A stretch of DNA of 64,000 bases from Henckelia pumila. Lineage: Eukaryota; Streptophyta; Magnoliopsida; Lamiales; Gesneriaceae. The notes below the pieces were generated by a model. It worked only from the letters and a program-made list of their open reading frames with translations. It was not told where the DNA came from and did no database searches. This document shows positions 12,681-23,684 of this stretch, piece by piece. Numbering within the stretch: the stretch's first letter is position 1; the number at the start of each line of letters is the position of its first letter. The translations under genes and the position numbers were made by a program. The stretch covers positions 128,250,930 through 128,314,929 of the forward strand of contig NC_133123.1 of NCBI RefSeq assembly GCF_033568475.1, given 5' to 3'.

Positions 12681-12897
12681 CATGGCATACCGGATCAAAA
12701 TACCGAGTTTTCGGCATATCGTACCGAAATTTTTTCGATATACAGACATTTTTTCGGTATACCGAATTTTTTTTTAGTATCTATACGGTATTAATATGGA
12801 TTTTTTCCGTACCAAAATTTCAGAATTTTGGTATCGGTATCGATATGAATTTTTTTCATACCAATTTTTGATACGGTATACCGAAAAACCACCCCTA
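12681..12897. mobile_element. short MITE copy 1 (GGTATACCG-rich family)
   Basis: A 217-bp unit full of GGTATACCG / CGGTATCG palindromic words ending in CCACCCCTA. It aligns by eye along its full length with 14525-14745 (shared ATGGC near the left end, ATCAAAATA near the left, TATGAATTTTTTTCATACCA near the right). No target-site duplication is evident for this copy. Confidence 0.55.
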
Positions 12898-14516
12898 CTC
12901 TTACTTAATATATAGTATAGATATGTATATAGATATATGGGATAACAGGATATTTTTATTTTATGTTCTTTATCTAAGAATTTATTTATGGGCTCGTTTT
13001 CAATGTAATAAAATTATGGTTTCCACATTATGAAAGCTTTATCGTAGCATTGAAAACATGGCAGCTAAAAAAAGTTTGTGTGGCAATCGGCTGTCGATGG
13101 TCGGAATTCTTTGGAAATTTTTTATTTCAAAAGACTTTTTTATATATTTATCTGAATTCCAATAACAAATATATTTATTATTATGAAAGGACAAAATTGA
13201 AATATATGAGTTAAAAATTGGTATTTAAAAAGGTCAACATTGGGCAGCAAAGTCCAAATCGATTAATTAGTAAATAACAATTGAAGACGAAAGAGACGAG
13301 GAAGCGAAGAACTTAGGGGGAGTAGTTATTTTGACGTTATCACGTTACACCTTCATAGACCTTTTTTCCCCCCTTATTTCTTATTATTTTCTTAAACATG
13401 TCTTAATTAAATTAAGATTTTGGTCAACAATATAATATTTTATATCAATCATTACTTGAAATTGTAATAAAAACAAAAGTCTTTTCAAAATTAACCGCGA
13501 GTATTAATTTCTAAAAAAAATAAAATTGATATTATCTAAAAATGCCTGCTAAAAATAAGTTGTCTCATTTGTCACAAGTAGAATTAATAAATTTCTAAAC
13601 TAAAATAAAAACTGATCTAACGATCTTGATTGATTGAAATATCGAATGCTTCTTAAAATAATTAAAACTAACACACTATGCACACGATAATTCGCATGCA
13701 GGGATTGGTTTTTCACGTAATTAAATCTTTTTTAAAAAAATCTCTAATTTTTTTTCGTGCGTTCATTTAAAACGTTTTACTCAATTTTCGTATGTATTAT
13801 ATAAGTCGGATGAATACCCATTTTCTCTTTAATAAAATGTAAAACAAGTACAATCAATAAATCATCGATGGCTTTTCGTATTGTTCATATTACAATAAGG
13901 TTTTTTTTAAAGTGTTGGCGAAATAGGCTGGATATTAAAGTTTAAACTGTAACAAATATTTTCTCAATTTAAAAAATCAGTAAATTTAAAAATAAAATAA
14001 AAAAAGAGTCGTGCTATTTCTATGTAGTTTCTTAAAAATTTTACATGGTATATGTGTGTGCGTATACTATGCCAGAGAGTCGAAGCAATGTGGATAACGA
14101 TTTGAGGGAGAAAAAAAAGATAAATTTGAGATTTTAGTGGCTAAGAAAGTTTTGATAGATAGGAAGTGACACGAACGGGCTGAGTCACTTGTCTTACTCT
14201 TCTACCATCTTCATCATTTCATGGGCCATAGAATAATATTATTACACATGTGATCCATAACAAACCCTATTTAAAAATAGTTATATATGAATTTTAAAAA
14301 AAATAGTTATATACGTACATTTTGTAAGAATTCGGGCAATGCCACGCCCCGAATATCAAAAGCATGGCATCGATAGTATTCCTAAGTATTCAAAAATTAA
14401 ACATTCAAAACCATATAATATCGTAAATGTATTTGCATGATCAGATAATGGCTGCCGTAACTTGTATAATATTTTTGGGATTACTAGCCTTTCATCTTCC
14501 TTAAACATGATAATCA
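12898..14516. other. AT-rich intergenic
   Basis: Read on both strands without finding a gene, RNA gene or clear element. Short frames here show no conserved motif. Confidence 0.5.
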
Positions 14517-14524
14517 CCCAGGAG

Positions 14525-14745
14525 TATGGCTGAGATATCAAATCAAAATATCGACTTTTCAGAATATCGTATCGAAATTTGTTCGATATATGAATATTTT
14601 TTTGGTATATCGAATTTTTTTCGGTATATATACAATATTAGCATAAAAATTTTTCGTATCAAAATTTTGAAATTTCGATATCGGTACTGGTATGAATTTT
14701 TTTCATACCAATATTTTCGATACGATATACCGAAAACCACCCCTA
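14525..14745. mobile_element. short MITE copy 2 (GGTATACCG-rich family)
   Basis: A 221-bp relative of 12681-12897. The ends TATGGCTGA and (reverse complemented) TAGGGGTGG are a degenerate inverted repeat. Flanking octamers CCCAGGAG (14517-14524) and CGTAGGAG (14746-14753) match at 6 of 8, suggesting an 8-bp hAT-type duplication. Noncoding. Confidence 0.6.
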
Positions 14746-14753
14746 CGTAGGAG

Positions 14754-16500
14754 CGTACAATAGTTTAGAAATAATATTGTTTCGAAAGATTTTGAAATTT
14801 TAGCTCGTTTCGCAGCATGTAGCAAAGAACAAGTGACAATTTCATGGTTTACCTCGTGAGGCAAGTGGAAAGCTTCCACACCAATGCAGGTACCATTAAA
14901 TTTTGCTCACACAAGGGGCAATGCGATTCGATGCTATCCCAAAGGTTTTATCAATTGATGGCTTAGATTTGGTCACATAACCAAACCGATTTATCGAAGG
15001 AAAGGATTTATGTTTCATGCTTAGATTTTGTTGCTCGTGCAGGACATCCTCAACAAATTGTCACTAATCTAAAATTGCGCATGTTTTAAATGACACTATA
15101 CATGTTTGAAAAAAATTTAATGACATTGTACATCCAACGATGAACATTTATTAATACACGAAAAATACATATTCTTTTAGTGGATCCTACATGTGAGGGG
15201 ATAATGTCAACCGTAGATACATCGTTTCATATTATATCTTAAGGATAGCATGAAATTTTCCGCTTCTATGATTCCATAATACGACGCCAGAATGTTCATG
15301 CGAGGGGTATTGTAATCAATCTATCCCATCGAAGTTCTTACACGGTTTAGAAACTATGCCGTGTGAAAGATACACACTTGATTCGCACAACTACTGATTT
15401 TTAAATGAATTGGCCTGTGACATAACACAAGCATGATTGCACTATGGTCGCATAGCAAATATGGAACTTGAATATATCCACCTGCACATCTAAACAACAA
15501 ATCCACTTACCAATATTGAAACATGTGGCCATAAGTTAACCGTTAAAGCAAATATGATGAGAGTTGTCAACATAACCCAATAGGTCCTGCTGCTATTTCA
15601 GCTCTGGGCAAAAACATCAATTTTCAATCTATCAGAGAGTTTAGATTACTGGAAAGTTTACCAACGAACACAGAATCAAGCCGAAATCAGAAGCAAATGC
15701 AGTGACTCAAAGAAAATTTTCTGTTAAGTGATGGTTCCAAGGCCAAACTACGAAAGGATAGAGGACATGGAATTGTAACAACATAATGAGATGGAATAGG
15801 AATCATATGAACTGGTGAAGGCGAATAAATAAGCCACCAAAATGGATAACTTTTATGAACATAAGTCACCATTTCTGAGCAAGCTTTACACTGAGGAAGG
15901 TAAAAAACAAGTCCGAGAATAAAAGAAATAACAAATCATATATATGTTCATTGGCATACAAACTTAGATACTCAACCTTTTCTCTGTCATCGCTATTTCA
16001 TGACATGCCAAATTCAAATCTTGATCACTTTAAACAAAAAATCTATTCTACATTCTCAAAGGCGAAACTGAAGAAAAATTGCACCTTCAGCGGTAGAAAA
16101 GAGCAGCAGCATGCATGTTCTCAAGGATAGGTAGAATTTTGACTCTAAATGTAAAACAAAAACTATACACAACCTGAAAAAACAAATGGCACATGACCTA
16201 ACTAAAATACAATGACACCACCCCCATGAGACTACTAAGTTAATGAAATGAATGAGATCTGATGCAAACAGATGATTTGGACCAATGCAAAACAAAGACC
16301 AACTAATAAATGGAAAAAAACATTGTATGAGATTAAAAATATAAGATATGGAAGAAAAAGGCAACTGGGTGGCTGGTTGCGATTTCACATAATCAAAATG
16401 TAGCACTGGTACAGGTATCGCTTGATCACGGCAGCACAAATACAAGTCCGCATATATCCAACATACACCACCATTGTAGTCCAATAAATTAGCTTGGAAC
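14754..16500. other. intergenic, no gene recognised
   Basis: Less AT-biased than the previous spacer but without recognisable coding sequence. A 158-codon minus-strand open frame at 16056-16532 lacks any family resemblance and is cysteine/hydrophobic-rich in a random-looking way. The right edge probably includes the distal 3' untranslated region of the importin gene. Confidence 0.45.
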
Positions 16501-16659
16501 AAGCATGTATCCATTATTTTCATCCAGCACATTCAAAACCGTCTCCCTCTCCGAAGGCAATCAACAAAATAGACAATCCCACTTCTCTGTCCTTCAAGAA
16601 AGTTCTCAGATGTCCCTTTAGCCAACTCCATTTCATGGAAAAAGGAAGAATCCATACAT

Positions 16660-16724
16660 GATGATGCTGATGTTGATGCTGATGCTGATGCTAATGCTGA
16701 TGCTGATGCTGATGCTGATGCATG
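16660..16724 (-). repeat. GCTGAT hexanucleotide microsatellite in importin 3' UTR
   Basis: About ten imperfect units of GATGCT/GCTGAT with interruptions (GTTGAT, CTAATG). The tract lies 140-210 bp downstream of the importin stop codon, within probable 3' untranslated sequence. On the minus strand it makes a spurious Ser-Ala repeat frame, which I do not call a gene. Confidence 0.8.
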
Positions 16725-16865
16725 AGTTAGCAACACCAACAAGAAAAACACTTGCTATCGATAAATGGCAATCATCAGCATGACACAACTATTGTCTAAC
16801 TTGGACCCCAACTTTACATGACCATACATATATGGTAATGTAATATTCACCAGGTGGTCACAATC

Positions 16866-19575
16866 TCAAACAGATATGGCACGATTAATGGCCATCCTGG
16901 CCCACTCAGCAGATTCTTTAATCAAATGGTCCTCTGAGGACAAGCATTCATTTAAAAAGTCTTTGCTTGATAGAGACTGCTGAATCAAAGAACCAGCATT
17001 ACTTCCCAGAGTATCTGCTAAATCTCCAAGGACTCCGATTGCAGTTTTCATGACAACATCATCCCTGAGATAGATGGACAAAACAATTAGATAAGATATT
17101 TTTTAAAAAAAATAGTAAAATCTGAACTAAAAAAAATGCTAAAATTAGAACCACTCACATGTCTTTCTCCATGTATATGCTGTCTAGGAATTGCAGGATG
17201 TGAGGTGCATACGGAATCAAGAGTTGGGTCTTAGGAGAATTCTTGAAGCCCTGAAATATCCCAGAATAGGCCTCTAAAATTCCATTCCTCAGAAGATTAG
17301 TATATTCCAACATCTCATCGTCAACACTTGATGTGCGTGCCGACAACTCTGCTGCACTCTGCAGCATGGGCATGGAATACATCAAATACTTTTCAAAATT
17401 CTCTCCAATTGCTAAAGCTATGTCACCAAAGCACGAAAAGATTGGAGGCTTCACAGACCGATGCAGCTGGTTGCTTGACAAATCCTTCAGAAGCTGAGTC
17501 ATGATTCCATCACAAAAAGGTAGAACTGTATCCTCCAGTGCCCTGCAGACATCCCCCACAACACCAACAGTAACAGCACAAACTTGGTATTCCTCAAAAT
17601 TCTGAAGACCCATCTCCAAATACTTGTAAAAATCTGGCATGTACTTGGCAAAGTTGCGACCTATAGCATAGGCAAGCGCACCAATAGCAAGCATTGCTTC
17701 CTCATGGACCGTAGCACTTCTACAAGCAAATACATGGAGAAAAAGATTCATGATCTGATCTGAAAACTGCACAAAGGCATACATGGTTGATTCAGATGCC
17801 CCTAATTTCTGGATGATGACCTGTAAACACCCACAGAGAAGGCCTTGCAACTCATTTTGCTTCTCTCTCTCATCAGATGAAAGTTTCTGTGCCTCTAAAG
17901 TCTTGTGAAGCTCTGTCATGAGCACTTGAACAAGTTCCAACACGAAGTGAGCTGTTTCATCAGTCGAACACCTCACTACTTCATTTAGGGTCTCGTACGC
18001 AGCTGTCCTAAGTCGAGACTCACCGGCGTCTTCTCTATGAGTAACGTTAAGAAGGGACTGAACAATTTCTTGGAAATAAGGCGTCAAGGGAGATGCAGAT
18101 CCCACATCTTCATAACCTTGGGCAAGAAAATAGAGAGCGCCGCAAGCTTTCTCCACAACATTAGGAGCATCTTTCATGCTCTGGAGGAGAACCGTGATGA
18201 TTTGTTTACAGTTTGTCAGGGTAATAATGGGGGTCGCCATAGTTGAACCATGAAGAAATTCAAATATTCTTCCTAGGGTCCATGCAGTGGTGTCCTTTAC
18301 GTGGCTATTGGGATCATTAGTCAAAGCTGTTAGCATGAAACTAAGAGCAACATTGACAATGGGGATTAACTTTTCAGGGGAAGGACCTTCCAGTATGGAA
18401 CCAAACGCATAAGTGGCAGCTTCTCTTTGCCTCCAATTGCCCTTTGTTATATTTTCTTCAATGAATGGCATCACAAGTGGTACAACCTCATCCCCCACAG
18501 TACGGGTAACCAAACCAAGGCATGTTCCACCAGCCATCGCAAGGTTCCAAGCACCTTCTTCCTGATCCTGATCCTCTTCTTGCTTAAGAAGTGTCTCTAA
18601 CAACAAAGGAACAAGCGCAGAAAGTGCCTGCTTGATAAAATAATAGCATGGGACATCAGAATCTGCTGTAAATTCACCACCATACTCTTCCAAAATATCA
18701 ATTTCCTCATCACAGATTGAGCTCCAAAATTCAATTGCTTGAAGAGCCACAGGTTCTTGATCTTCTCGGACTGCTTTGGATGTGATGTTGAAAATGTCTT
18801 GAATATATGGAGCTAATTTATCATAATATGTTGACCCTATTGAGACCAAACACTCAAATGCAGCCTGCCGAATTTTCACCTCAGGCGAGAGTGTGGCCTC
18901 GCAAACAACTCTCATTATGTAATCGCGCTCCATATCATTAGAAAAATTGGCCTGGGCAAATCCAAGAGCATTATATAAAGCACGGGTGGCAGCAAGTCGA
19001 ACCTCTGTGTTTCCTTCATTAGCATTCATGCCTTGAACTACAGCTGTGAGTATTTTGTTTACTTGATCCTGATCAACAACCTCCGAACTAACTTCCTCAC
19101 ACATGTATCCCAGAGTTTCGAGTGTGGCTTGCTTAACATGAAAAGCAACCTGGTGAATATTTGATAACAGGGATCCTATAAGCTCGGGCCACTGCTTATG
19201 TGGTAGTTCAATGCCAGCAACTTTTGCAATGACTTGTGAAGCTGTTGACCTAGCATCAGATACTGGAGACGAGAGGGTCTGTAACAAGCATGCCTTGATT
19301 TGGCTCTTCACAGATGCATCTAATGATAACCATCTTTGCACGAGCTCAAACTTCCTATGCTGCTCCTTGGCATCCAAAGCATTCTTCAAAATCAAACCTG
19401 CTAGTTTACGGCTTTCAACTGGCTTCTCCTCGCTAGAAAGCTCTCCAGAAAGGGAAAACAAGAAACCAGGAAGGTTTTGCTCCTGAAACTGTTTTAAGGT
19501 TTCTTCAGCATGCTTCCTTAATGTTGAATCGACTGATTGTGCACTAAGAAGAACTTGAGTGACTTCCATAGCCAT
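16866..19575 (-). CDS. KPNB1: importin subunit beta-1 (karyopherin beta)
   Basis: Nuclear import receptor that carries importin-alpha/NLS cargo or direct cargo through nuclear pores and is released by RanGTP. Two coding exons on the minus strand, 19575-17159 and 17064-16866, join in phase (2417 + 199 nt), giving 871 residues, the expected plant length. It is a solenoid of HEAT repeats. The N-terminal importin-beta domain (about 20-105) includes LRKHAEETLKQFQEQN and SRKLAGLILKNALDAK. An acidic loop, QEEDQDQEEGAWN, lies near residues 325-340, and the last exon (806-871) carries GVLGDLADTLGSNAGSLIQQ and the end WARMAINRAISV. The start MAMEVTQVLL is the family start. An upstream in-frame ATG at 19641 lies within the leader intron and is rejected. 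No damage was seen. Confidence 0.95.
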
Positions 19576-19582
19576 ATTTCCC

Positions 19583-20529
19583 CTGTCAAATTCATAGGTG
19601 ACGATCAGATTACCATGACTACACAGCAAAATAGAAACCACAAACCAGGACTAGGTCTTTCTTAATGCCAGAGACTACAAAATGGACAAATACTCATTTA
19701 GGAAGTAGCGATGAATATTTAAAGATTTATGTTTTATTTAACAATTATCCAGTGCATTTATAGAAAATCAATTAGCACGATGGTCGTTGTAAAATAAACT
19801 AGCAGAGAGTCATTTGCTTTCTACATAACCAAAATCCATAAAATATGTGCTAAATCCATCATTTTTGCACAACATGACAAACAGAACAAAAATGAGATTG
19901 ACTTCCATGACAGGCGAAGCATGTGCGGTTAGTTACATTACCAGTTTACCACCTATGAATTGACAATTTATTGATTCCTGAACGCAGGAAGATAGAATTC
20001 TTTTTATCTGGCATTGACTGACTGGATTAACACTGCATAGCATGTACCAACCGCGTATGGCAAAATTCAGTAAATAGAACTAACCCAAAATAGATCCGAA
20101 GTCAATCCTTCAAAATCCAAGAAAATCTACATCTAGAATAGTCGCAAACAACTGCAATTTAACCACAATTAATCAATACCTCGAATCATTTCCAAAGAAA
20201 AAAGAAATAATTAGACCGCTTGAAAACAGCTAAAAAGGGGAAGGAATAATCCAAGAGTTAACACAATATCAGCCGAAGCAACACAAACAACTTAAGAAAG
20301 TGATTTGATCTATCAACATCTATCGATCCAGCTCCCAACAAAGATTTCCCGATTTTCACATTCGTAAGTAACTACAGCGGATCATCTTCAAGAATCAACT
20401 AAAGGTGACGTACGATACAATACGCCGATACAGTAATCAACCAGTCATCAACAACTGAAGCTGAAATCCACTAGATTGTGACAAAAGATAATACATCAAA
20501 TCACGGGGAAAAAAATTCAAAAGAACTAC
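19583..20529 (-). other. 5' leader intron of the importin gene
   Basis: On the minus strand a donor (CCCAG/GTAGTT, exon end 20530) and an acceptor (TTTGACAG, exon start 19582) bracket 947 bp of intron just upstream of the ATG at 19575. The leader exon would cover 20530 to about 20650 and is followed by only seven untranslated bases of the second exon before the start codon. Confidence 0.65.
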
Positions 20530-20601
20530 CTGGGAAAAGAAGTTTGCCAGGAGAAGAGATTCCAACCAAGGATCGAGGAAATCCCAAAACGGCGCCCAAT
20601 G

Positions 20602-20609
20602 AAACCCTA
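20602..20609 (-). promoter_or_regulatory. telo-box in the importin leader exon
   Basis: AAACCCTA on the plus strand (TAGGGTTT in the sense of the gene) sits in the inferred leader exon, next to a GA/CT-rich run (20625-20637). Telo-boxes are frequent near transcription starts of plant housekeeping and translation genes; regulation here is inferred only. Confidence 0.4.
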
Positions 20610-20863
20610 AATGAAGTGGTTTCAGAGAGAGAGAGCTGAGCTGAAACCTTAAAAGCTTAAATTAATACATCTGGCAGTAATCATTCCATTTCTTTCCCTC
20701 CCAACAGGATTTATGCACTTCGGATTGGACCAGAAAGTTTCCATTTTAAGACACGATTTCGGATTTTCTTCATTTTACGAAAATTATTTTATTTTGTTAA
20801 AATGCCAGTGAATAGTGTTCTAAAAAACTCGCTTAAGTTACGCATAATTTCGTTTAAGTTTTA

Positions 20864-21203
20864 GAGAGTGTTTGCAATAGATTATATTTTTGTAGAAGTA
20901 ATTAATTTATAGATTATAAAAAAGTTAAGAAAAATCAAAAGTTGGTAGTATTTGGAAACAAATGTAAAAATCTAAAAATCAAAGTTGGGTAGTGTTTGAT
21001 AAATAAGTTATTATAGTGATTTTAACAATGACCTTCTTATTAGAATCACTTTTGAAGAATCATAATCACCACATGACTAGCTTTTGGATTTCAATTATGT
21101 TAAGCATAAGCTATCACATAATCTAGGTTTAAGAAACACACAAAAATGATTTTTTAAACCAAAAGCTAACAATCACTTTTTTTTAGTGGTTGCAAACACT
21201 CCC
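20864..21203. mobile_element. PIF/Harbinger Tourist-like MITE
   Basis: A 340-bp noncoding element with terminal inverted repeats GAGAGTGTTTGCAA (left) and TTGCAAACACTCCC (right), 13 of 14 matching. It is flanked by the 3-bp duplication TTA (20861-20863 and 21204-21206), the signature of PIF/Harbinger targets. Confidence 0.75.
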
Positions 21204-21210
21204 TTAATAT

Positions 21211-22204
21211 TGTTGAAAAATTTAGTTTTGGTGTTTACAAATTACAAAGCTTAAAAAAAGGCCAAAGTAATCAAGCAACTACGAAGCGCTAAACTGATAT
21301 ATGGAGCTAAACTACTTCACGCTCAATCACCGTGCTCAACTGGCCGAAGACGCTAAAATGATTTTACACCCGCTAAACTGACTTCATCAGTTTACCCTCA
21401 CCAGTCTACTGCCTCGCCACTTTTGGATAAATTATTCCGTACTCTGACACACTCTGCAGAAGGTAGTGCCGCGATGCAAAGGGCAATGTCGGCTCCAGAA
21501 TTTGTTGTTGATAGTGACAAATCCAACGGGAATAATTCAAAACCCTATCTGAAGATTCAATTTGAATTTATGACCGTTAATAATCCAATGGTATAAATAG
21601 AGATCTTGATCGAACAATGGAGCACTCTCACGCTCTGAAATTTCTGCTATTTTACGAGAATATTCAAAGTCTTACACGCTCAAGAATTGATCAAGGAACT
21701 CGAAGCACAAACGTCAAAGTGATATTCTGATTATAGAAGGATCAATTTTGTGCTAAGGATTTCGAGTTGTATTCATCTTTATTCTATCATCAGTCTATGA
21801 CTGAAACTGAGTTGTTGTACTAGGAGTTATTTTTTAGGCAGTGTTAAATCCTAAACTGGATCGGAATTTTGTAAATTGTTTGTAAAATTCAAAGTCTTCT
21901 AATGATATCCTTCCAAGGTGGAAGAAGGGGTGACGTAGGAGTATTTGAAATCTCCGAACATCCATAAACATTTGCTTGCGTTATTTCAGTTTACCCTCTA
22001 TAATCACTTAACCTAAACTGATAACCTTTTAGTGTTCAAATCTGTAATTTGACATATTTCTGCACATAATCTTGTTTGTCAAATTACATCAGCCATTAAG
22101 ATAAGCTTAGAACTCAGTTTTTAAACCGATCGAGTTCAATTATTTTGTACTAAACTGCTTGAAAGTATATTCACCCCCCTCTACACTTTCAAACGATCCT
22201 ATCA
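21211..22204 (+). mobile_element. probable solo LTR of a Ty1/copia element
   Basis: A 994-bp block begins TGTTG and ends CTATCA, flanked by AATAT (21206-21210) and AATAC (22205-22209), a near 5-bp duplication. The end region reads TTCACCCCCCTCTACACTTT followed by CGATCCTATCA, very like the 3' ends of SIRE/Tork-type copia LTRs. A TATA-like GGTATAAATAG occurs at about 21590-21600. No primer-binding site or polyprotein follows. The left boundary is less certain than the right. Confidence 0.5.
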
Positions 22205-22240
22205 AATACGCTTAAACTCGAAGCGACCGTTTTTTAGAAC

Positions 22241-22730
22241 GGAAGATTTTATTTATTTTTTAAAATGAATATATTTTTATAAATATGTATATTTATAGTT
22301 CAGAACTTGAATTATCTATTAAATCATATATTTATGGTTAATCTAACATTTTATTTAATGTTTATCTTAAAATAATTAAAATTATAGTAAAAATTAAAAA
22401 CACTTTTTCACGCTTAAGCTCGTTCTAAGCTCGCTTAAGTTTGAAAAATTTGAAACTTGACCTCAACGCTTCGACGCGCTTCACGTTTTTTAGAATCTTG
22501 GTCTTGAATATATAAAATTTTGTTTGGAAAAATGTTTTTAGTGTTTACAAGTGACCAAAATTTATTAATTTTTTTTATTGTAAAACGATTTGAAAAAATA
22601 TTTCAAAAAGTGTTTTTCGAGTATATGTTTTAAAAAATAATTGAGAGATTCTTTTATGTTTTTAGAACAAAAGACATTAATAGAAATCATAGCATTTTTT
22701 TATTATAAGTATGTTTTTTTACAATAGTTG
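22241..22730. other. AT-rich spacer with element fragment
   Basis: No gene. Part (about 22400-22495) resembles the arms of the palindromic element at 20817-22240. The remainder is A/T-rich with no recognisable structure. Confidence 0.4.
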
Positions 22731-23324
22731 GTGTCTGGTCTAAGCTTATTAAAAAGAGCTTATAAGCTCATAACTTATTAAAAACAGCTTATATTATAAG
22801 TTTTATGAGCTTATAAGCTGTTTTAGAAGCTTATAAGTTGTCAGGTCTTATTTAAAAAATAAGTTGTTAAATTGTTTGGATGAACTTATTTTAAACAACT
22901 TAAAGATGTTGATGTGTTTGATATTATAAGATCTTTTTATTGTCGAAATTACCAAAAATGGTATAATACTATGAAAGTAATGTAAATGATAATATACATA
23001 AAAAAATACTTTTAAATTTATTGTAAATGTTAAATATATATTAAAAAAATAAAGCTATTTTTTATTTTAATTAAAAAAAATTTTGGTAAATTATCTACAA
23101 AAAATAGGCAGAGGGCGTGGTCAGAATTTAATAAAATATATGAGGATAATATGGAGAATTAAAATATCAAAATAAGATTTTTCTAAAAAAAGTAGAAGTG
23201 ACCTTACTTTTTTAAAAACAGCTTATAAGCTGTCAAAATGGAGTGTTTTCAATAGCTTATAAACTCAGCCAAACACTAAGCTATAAGAGTTATAAACTAT
23301 TTTTAATAAGTTTGCCACAAACAC
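22731..23324. mobile_element. MITE with AGCTTATAAGCT palindromes, 594 bp
   Basis: The left end GTGTCTGGTCTAAGCTTATT and the right end, reverse complemented GTGTTTGTGGCAAACTTATT, are imperfect inverted repeats. Several GCTTATAAGC words occur near each end, while the centre is AT-rich and noncoding. No clear target-site duplication was found, so the superfamily is left open. Confidence 0.55.
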
Positions 23325-23684
23325 ATCTTTGTTTTTAAATCAACATTTTAAAATATTTTACGAAAATTTTATAAAAAATAGTTTCATAAAACTGTTTTAT
23401 AAGTATTTATCCAAAAATAGTTTAATAATTAAAAAAAAAACTTCCTCAAATATATAAGATTTTTTTATTTTTCCACAGTCTCAAATATGTAATTTATCCT
23501 TGGACAATCAATCTCATGCTCTAATATATCGTTAGACAATCTCATCTCTCAAAACAAACGCAACGTAACTAATGAATGTCTCGATACTTTAACCTTAATT
23601 CACAACATTTTCGTTTTTTATCGCTAACTATACATATTACATTTATATATTTTTACATTTTTTGGACTTTTTATACTTTATTTA
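23325..23684. other. AT-rich spacer before RT1
   Basis: No gene or element recognised. The five bases ATTTA next to the RT1 LTR would be its left target-site duplication, but no partner exists in the window because RT1 is truncated. Confidence 0.45.

Larger units (their letters stand above)
20817..22240. mobile_element. short palindromic element split by two later insertions
   Basis: The left arm GTTCTAAAAAACTCGCTT (from about 20818) and the right arm ending in GTTTTTTAGAAC (22229-22240) are inverted repeats with CGCTT/AAGCG next to them. Removing the two inner elements (20864-21203 and 21211-22204) would leave a compact unit of under 100 bp made of the two arms. Another fragment of the same sort, with AGCTCGCTTAAG and GTTTTTTAGAATC, lies at about 22400-22495. 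Confidence 0.5.

Noticed and set aside
16056..16532. A 158-codon minus-strand frame downstream of importin
   Set aside because: No domain, no family-like motif, composition looks random, and it partly overlaps probable 3' untranslated sequence.
16533..16751. Minus-strand frame with Ser-Ala repeats
   Set aside because: It is only a translation of the GCTGAT microsatellite in the importin 3' UTR.
19573..19641. An in-frame ATG at 19641 extending importin by 22 residues
   Set aside because: A splice acceptor (TTTGACAG) lies between it and the family start MAMEVTQVLL, so this stretch is intron sequence.
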